Shown here in pieces: positions 60,114 through 64,000 of a DNA stretch of 64,000 nt. Where the stretch lies: contig JBAVTE010000012.1 in assembly GCA_049695975.1 (NCBI GenBank), positions 1 to 64,000 on the forward strand. The letters are read 5' to 3'. Positions within the stretch are counted from its first letter, which is position 1. Each line of letters starts with the position of its first letter. This DNA comes from CAILDB01 sp049695975 (lineage in GTDB: Bacteria > Patescibacteriota > Minisyncoccia > Phycocordibacterales > GWA1-40-21). The notes beneath the pieces were generated by a model, which worked only from the letters and a program-made list of their open reading frames with translations, was not told the DNA's origin and ran no database searches. A program made the position numbers and the translations under genes.

Positions 60114-61346
60114 ATGATAGATCTAAAAGTAATAAATGCGGTCATAGGCCAAATGGAACAAGAAAGAGGTATTCCAAAAGAAAAAATGATTGAAGCTATT
60201 GAAATGGCCCTCGCTACTGCATACAAAAAGGAATACGGTAAAAGAGGACAAATAATAAAATCTAAAATTGATTTAAATTCTGGAAAAATGGATTTTTATC
60301 AAGTAAAAAATGTCGTCGATAAAGAGGACGTTATCATACGAGATGAAAAAGAAGATGAATTAAAAGAAGATTCGAATGCACAAACAGGAAACTCTTCCAA
60401 AAAATTCCACGAAAGTAAATTTGAACCAGAAATAGAAACCGATCCAAATAAGCCTGTTTACTATAATCCTGAACACCACATTTTTCTTGAAGATGCCAAA
60501 AGAATCAAAAAAGGAGTAATTGTAGGTGAAGAACTCATCTTCCCCCTTGAAGAAAAGGCCGACTATGGAAGAATCGCCGCTCAGACTGCAAAACAAGTAA
60601 TTATTCAAAAAATAAGAGAAGCTGAAAAAGTTTCCGTCTTCAAAGAATATGGTCAAAAAGAAGGCACTATCGTCAACGGTTCAGTCCAAAGAATAGAAAG
60701 AGGAAATATTTTTGTAGATATGGGTAGAGCCACCGCGATACTTCCATTTGAAGAGCAGATTCCAGGAGAAAGGTATAAAGCTGGTGATAGAATCCGAGCA
60801 TACCTTTACAGTGTGGAAGAAAGTCCAAAAGGAATCTTTTTGAGAATTTCCAGATCACATCCAAAATTCCTAGAAGAGCTTTTTAAAATTGAAGCACCAG
60901 AAATTGCTGGCGGAGTAGTGGAAATAAAAGCTATTGCAAGAGAAGCAGGATCTAGAACCAAAATTGCCGTTGCCACAAAAGACAAACATTTGGATCCTGT
61001 TGGCTCGATGGTGGGACAACGCGGAGTCAGAGTTGCCACAGTAACAAGCGAACTCGGAGGTGAAAAAATAGATATTATAGAATGGTCAGAAGATCAAAAA
61101 AAATTTATTGCAGACGCTCTTTCACCAGCAGAAGTTTTGGGTGTAGAAATTGATGAGAAAGAAAAAAAAGCAACAATAGAAGTTTCCGTTGATCAGCAGT
61201 CACTCGCTATAGGAAAAGGTGGACAAAATGTCCGACTCGCTGCCAAACTAACTGGATGGAAAATAGACATTATTCCTGTTGAAGGCGAATATGTTGAGGA
61301 AGAAGTCATAGAAGAAATAGAAACTCCTAAAACCGAAGGAAAGTAA
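60114..61346 (+). CDS. nusA: Transcription factor NusA
   Basis: 410 residues. RNA-polymerase-binding N-domain (IEMALATAYKKEYGKRGQ) contains a charged insertion of roughly 60 residues (EDELKEDSNAQTGNSSKKF, EPEIETDPNKPVYYN). Then the S1 domain (QKEGTIVNGSVQRIERGNIFVDMGRATAILPFEEQIPGE) and two KH domains (GSRTKIAVATKDKHLDPVGSMVGQRGVRV, LAIGKGGQNVRLAAKLTGWKIDI). The C-terminal acidic repeats of E. coli NusA are absent. It regulates pausing, termination and antitermination. The usual neighbours rimP and infB are not adjacent. Divergent from pilB. Confidence 0.96.
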   Translation: MIDLKVINAVIGQMEQERGIPKEKMIEAIEMALATAYKKEYGKRGQIIKSKIDLNSGKMDFYQVKNVVDKEDVIIRDEKEDELKEDSNAQTGNSSKKFHESKFEPEIETDPNKPVYYNPEHHIFLEDAKRIKKGVIVGEELIFPLEEKADYGRIAAQTAKQVIIQKIREAEKVSVFKEYGQKEGTIVNGSVQRIERGNIFVDMGRATAILPFEEQIPGERYKAGDRIRAYLYSVEESPKGIFLRISRSHPKFLEELFKIEAPEIAGGVVEIKAIAREAGSRTKIAVATKDKHLDPVGSMVGQRGVRVATVTSELGGEKIDIIEWSEDQKKFIADALSPAEVLGVEIDEKEKKATIEVSVDQQSLAIGKGGQNVRLAAKLTGWKIDIIPVEGEYVEEEVIEEIETPKTEGK

Positions 61347-61404
61347 AAGATAATGCTCTTTTTTAAAAAATAATGCTATAATATTTAATTATAATAAAAC
61401 AAAT

Positions 61405-62073
61405 ATGACCAAAAAAATAATTATAATTTCAATAATATCAATTCTAATGACAGGTACTGCCTATGCACAAAGCCCAGCTCTTTCAAAGATTAATGCGGAA
61501 AAACAAAGAATTGAAAATACTAAGCAACAAATCATACAAGTAAGACAAGAAGCTATCGACGCTATTAATAATGCGAGAGAACTTGCGTCTTCCACACGCG
61601 CATCTGCAAATATAGTTAAAGGAAAAAGAGCCGAAATAAAAATGGCGGTACAAGAAATTAAAGAACAAAAAATTGAAACCAGAATAAGCAAAATTCAAGA
61701 AAGCGCATTGAAAGATTTCAAAGTTACAATCAAAAATCTTGACAATTTAAATCTGAGAATTAACTCTAGAATTAACAAGTTAGAAGCTTCAGGTACTATC
61801 GATATGACAGACTCAAAAGAATTGCTAGAAATTGCATCTACAAGCATATCTATAGTCCGAGTAGCAGTAAATGATTTTGAATTGACCGATTTTTCCGCTT
61901 TCACCACTCTTACAGAAAGTTTTGCACCAGAAACAGAAAAAATTCTTGCCGAACAAGTAAAAAATAAAATACAGGAAATCAAATCACTTATGAAAGATGC
62001 TCATTCTGCCTTGGTAGATGCGGTCACTTCCTTGACACCTGAGCAAACGAAAAATGCAACGACAACAGAGTAA
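61405..62073 (+). CDS. Exported helical/coiled-coil protein, unknown
   Basis: 222 residues. Signal peptide MTKKIIIISIISILMTGTAYA cut before QSPALS. The mature part is almost wholly helical with heptad-like repeats (INAEKQRIENTKQQIIQVRQEA, EIKMAVQEIKEQKIETRISKI, KNLDNLNLRINSRINKLEAS). It contains no cysteine. The protein is likely to lie in the cell envelope as an extended coil. It follows nusA by 58 nt and precedes a small membrane-protein gene by 19 nt, so the three may share a transcript. Function unknown. Confidence 0.7.
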   Translation: MTKKIIIISIISILMTGTAYAQSPALSKINAEKQRIENTKQQIIQVRQEAIDAINNARELASSTRASANIVKGKRAEIKMAVQEIKEQKIETRISKIQESALKDFKVTIKNLDNLNLRINSRINKLEASGTIDMTDSKELLEIASTSISIVRVAVNDFELTDFSAFTTLTESFAPETEKILAEQVKNKIQEIKSLMKDAHSALVDAVTSLTPEQTKNATTTE

Positions 62074-62092
62074 ATTTTCTAAATAATTTAAT

Positions 62093-62344
62093 ATGGAAAA
62101 CGAAACTCAAAAAAAACACACAGAGGAAGGAAATGGGGCGATTATTGCTGTATTTATAGTTGTGTTACTCCTTACTGTCGGTGGATTCTATTTTGTGAAT
62201 CAAAGATTGGCACAACAAAAATTAATGCGCCAAACCGCTACTACAGCTGAGATCACAAATACAAATGACGATCTTGGTAGTATAAAAAGCGACCTTGATA
62301 GCATAAATGTAAACAACATAGCTACGAGTGCAAGTAAGTTGTAA
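62093..62344 (+). CDS. Small single-helix membrane protein, unknown
   Basis: 83 residues. A charged N-terminus (ENETQKKHTEEGNG), one membrane helix (AIIAVFIVVLLLTVGGFYFV) and a polar exterior tail with two SDLxSI repeats (LGSIKSDLDSINVNNI). No family recognised. It ends at cruciform element B. Its tight spacing behind the coiled-coil gene suggests a joint envelope function. Confidence 0.65.
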   Translation: MENETQKKHTEEGNGAIIAVFIVVLLLTVGGFYFVNQRLAQQKLMRQTATTAEITNTNDDLGSIKSDLDSINVNNIATSASKL

Positions 62345-62362
62345 TTTATAAAAAAGTAAAAG

Positions 62363-62487
62363 CTTTTTCTTCCCTCCAAAAATATATCTCGAAAGACACA
62401 AAAATTTCTTGCTAGAAATTTTTTATGTCCGGCGCCAGTCGCGCCTCCCAATGTCTCTCTCAATACATTTTCTTCGGGAAGAAAAAA
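62363..62487. repeat. Cruciform intergenic element, copy B (tig downstream)
   Basis: The outer arms pair ctttttcttccc with gggaagaaaaa, then aaaaatatatctcgaaagac with its imperfect partner at 62451-62474. Read on the minus strand: hairpin 1 GGCGC-GACTG-GCGCC (62431-62445) and hairpin 2 AAATTTCT-AGC-AAGAAATTT (about 62402-62421). It lies between the converging small membrane-protein gene and tig. Confidence 0.85.
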
Positions 62488-62495
62488 TTCTGTTT

Positions 62496-63536
62496 TTATT
62501 TAGTATTTTCTAAAAACTTTAGAACTTGTTCATTGACCAATATCATTTCCACATATGCTTTTATTCTTTCAGGGCTCGCATCTTTGTAATGTTCCTGCAA
62601 ATGTTTTGCTTCCTTTTCTATAGCTTCTTTATCTGGACTCATTTTTTCTTCAATAGCTATTTTATTTAATACAAGTTGTAGCTTGGCTCTTTTTTCCGCA
62701 TCTGAAAACCACTCTTTCCTCAAATCTTCCCAAGATTTCTTGATATGTTTTAGATAATCCTCTGATTTTAATCCAGACTTTTTAATATCTTCTTCGAATT
62801 GTGCCTGCATTTTATCAATTTCATTTTCGACAAGAACTTTTGGCATTTTTATTTCTGATTTTTCTATAATCGCTTCTAAAATAGACATTTTTCTCTTGTC
62901 CCCCACTCTCTGTTCCTTTTCTTTCAAAATATTTTCTTTTATTTTTTCTTTAAAGTCATCAACGCTTTTAAAATTTCCAATTTTTTTCACAAATTCTTCA
63001 TTCAGTTCCGGAATTTTTGGCTCTTTATTTTTGTCATCACCTTTTACCTCTCCAGCAAACATTTTAAGAAGCTGGCTGACTGCTTCTTCCACTTCCTTTT
63101 CATTGGTTTCAATTTTTTCAATTGGTTTTGCATTTTCTTTCTCGGCAATTTTTTTGTAATCAGGAAGTTTAATTTCTGGAGCAGTAACAATAGTAATTTT
63201 TATTTCTATAGGCGATCCTACGGCAAGCTTTGTGATAGAAACATCTGGTCTACCCAAAAAATTCGGAACACTTTCAACTATCAATTCTACAAGCCCATCA
63301 TCTATCGCAATGTGTACGGCCTCTTCTAGAATAGCGAGCTCTCCCACTTTATCTTTAATGATTTTTTCAGGAGCGTGTCCTTGTCTGAATCCTGGCAAAG
63401 TAATCTTTTCTGATAAATGCTTAAACGCCCTATCTTTATAGCTTGCTATATTTTCAGCCGAAATTTCTGCAATCATTTCTACTTCACAATCAGGAAGATT
63501 CTTCTTGCTTTTTATCGTAAATATTTTTTTATTCAT
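62496..63536 (-). CDS. tig: Trigger factor without PPIase domain
   Basis: 346 residues against about 430 in E. coli. The ribosome-binding N-domain is intact (GFRQGHAPEKIIKDKVG, the GFRxGxxP signature near residues 49-56). The helical C-terminal chaperone arms are present (EFVKKIGNFKSVDDFKEKIKENI, MPKVLVENEIDKMQAQFEEDI). The FKBP-like PPIase domain that normally sits between them is missing: the N-domain passes into IETNEKEVEEAVSQLL directly. It binds nascent chains at the exit tunnel; it should lack prolyl isomerase activity. A TATAAA lies 10 nt before the ATG. Confidence 0.93.
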   Translation of the reverse strand: MNKKIFTIKSKKNLPDCEVEMIAEISAENIASYKDRAFKHLSEKITLPGFRQGHAPEKIIKDKVGELAILEEAVHIAIDDGLVELIVESVPNFLGRPDVSITKLAVGSPIEIKITIVTAPEIKLPDYKKIAEKENAKPIEKIETNEKEVEEAVSQLLKMFAGEVKGDDKNKEPKIPELNEEFVKKIGNFKSVDDFKEKIKENILKEKEQRVGDKRKMSILEAIIEKSEIKMPKVLVENEIDKMQAQFEEDIKKSGLKSEDYLKHIKKSWEDLRKEWFSDAEKRAKLQLVLNKIAIEEKMSPDKEAIEKEAKHLQEHYKDASPERIKAYVEMILVNEQVLKFLENTK

Positions 63537-63567
63537 ATTCTGCCAGTTTATATTAAAAATAAAAAAA

Positions 63568-63641
63568 GTAAAGAAAAATATTTGTGAAGTTCAAAAGGAA
63601 TGGGTCGGCAGGACCCCGAGAAATTTTATATTTTTCTTTAC
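63568..63641 (-). terminator. polA terminator containing a solo arm of the cruciform element
   Basis: A perfect 14-bp outer stem (gtaaagaaaaatat / atatttttctttac) is followed on the minus strand by a T7 tract. Inside, 63584-63627 repeats the right arm of cruciform element C (11586-11629) at 41 of 44 positions, including the inner GGGTC...GACCC hairpin. The other halves of the element are absent. Confidence 0.85.
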
Positions 63642-63644
63642 TAT

Positions 63645-64000
63645 TTAAATCCCCTCCATGTCTCTCCAATTATCCCCCACTGACACATCGGTTTTACAAA
63701 CCACTCCTTTTGTTTGCTCTGGAGAAACAACACTTTCCATTATATTTTTTATATCTTTTGAAATTGTTTCAACAAGTTTTTCCTCAATTTCATAGACAAG
63801 TTCGTCGTGAACTTGCAAAATCAATCTAACTTTGTCTGTTAGTTTTTTTCCATGCAAAAACTCATCTACTTTTATCATTGAAAGTTTTATAATATCTGCC
63901 TCGGTGCCTTGGATAGGTGCGTTTATAGCCATCCTTTCAGCCATTGCGCGGATATATGGCAATGGTGACTTCAAACCTTCAAAATATCTTCTTCTGCCAA
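63645..64000 (-). CDS. polA: DNA polymerase I, C-terminal fragment (gene continues off the right edge)
   Basis: 118 complete codons to the window edge with no start. GRRRYFEGLKSPLPYIRAMAERMAINAPIQGTEADIIKLSMI is polymerase motif 5/6 of family A. LILQVHDELVYEIEE is motif C with the catalytic His-Asp. The protein ends SVGDNWRDMEGI, the normal Pol I C-terminus. Replication-repair polymerase. The remainder, including any exonuclease domains, lies outside. Confidence 0.95.
   Translation of the reverse strand, partial: GRRRYFEGLKSPLPYIRAMAERMAINAPIQGTEADIIKLSMIKVDEFLHGKKLTDKVRLILQVHDELVYEIEEKLVETISKDIKNIMESVVSPEQTKGVVCKTDVSVGDNWRDMEGI

Overview
This 64-kb window is an AT-rich, gene-dense bacterial chromosome segment that uses the standard stop codons. 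Its content points to the Candidate Phyla Radiation (Patescibacteria), most likely a Parcubacteria lineage. The pointers are a giant S-layer-like protein with a peptidoglycan-binding head, two type IV pilus loci beside many secreted Ig-like proteins, an EF-P with an atypical loop, a trigger factor without its PPIase domain, an S6-SSB-S18 operon without L9, and secE-nusG-rplK without rplA. This is inference from gene content; no 16S rRNA gene is present.

Layout. 1-6.1 kb: a partial membrane protein, the S-layer-like gene, a gene-free 788-bp stretch and a winged-helix protein. 6.3-12.9 kb: housekeeping genes (ftsK, cold-shock protein, efp, recA, rpsR-ssb-rpsF). 12.9-26.4 kb: an M16 peptidase, glyS, an exported Ig-like protein, recO, ileS with an inserted histidine-phosphatase domain, argS, a flavoprotein and dinB. 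26.5-32.2 kb: a SWIB protein, a YefM-type antitoxin with a nonsense-mutated RelE-type toxin, a small membrane protein and a 1345-residue beta-helix/lipase exoprotein. 32.2-36.8 kb: dut-glyA-kinase-dCMP deaminase, ndk, rplK, nusG, secE. 36.9-47.1 kb: pilus locus 1 (pilM, pilins, pilC, pilB, pilA, a DUF1566 exoprotein). 47.2-53.5 kb: a SIMPL protein, folD, an RNA methyltransferase, tatD, metG and an AI-2E-family permease. 53.6-60.0 kb: pilus locus 2 (pilB, pilC, four pilin-like proteins). 60.1-64 kb: nusA, two small envelope genes, tig and the 3' end of polA.

Functionally, the window combines information-processing genes (three aminoacyl-tRNA synthetases, recombination and repair genes, transcription factors), a pyrimidine deoxynucleotide/one-carbon group (dCMP deaminase, dUTPase, GlyA, FolD, NDK), and a large envelope/pilus investment typical of cells that attach to others.

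The most unusual observations are these. (i) Four dispersed intergenic cruciform elements share a covarying GACTG hairpin and an AGC hairpin inside a long outer stem, and there is also a solo arm. (ii) IleRS carries an inserted histidine phosphatase domain with its catalytic residues intact. (iii) A -10 box lies 6-8 nt upstream of the start codon at about a dozen genes, implying leaderless or near-leaderless mRNAs and correcting several starts (dinB GTG, rpsF, pilM, folD). (iv) A pilin ends in what looks like the tail of a DUF1566 domain, while the DUF1566 protein of the same operon lacks that tail. (v) A run of hairpins ending in a terminator lies in the large gene-free stretch.
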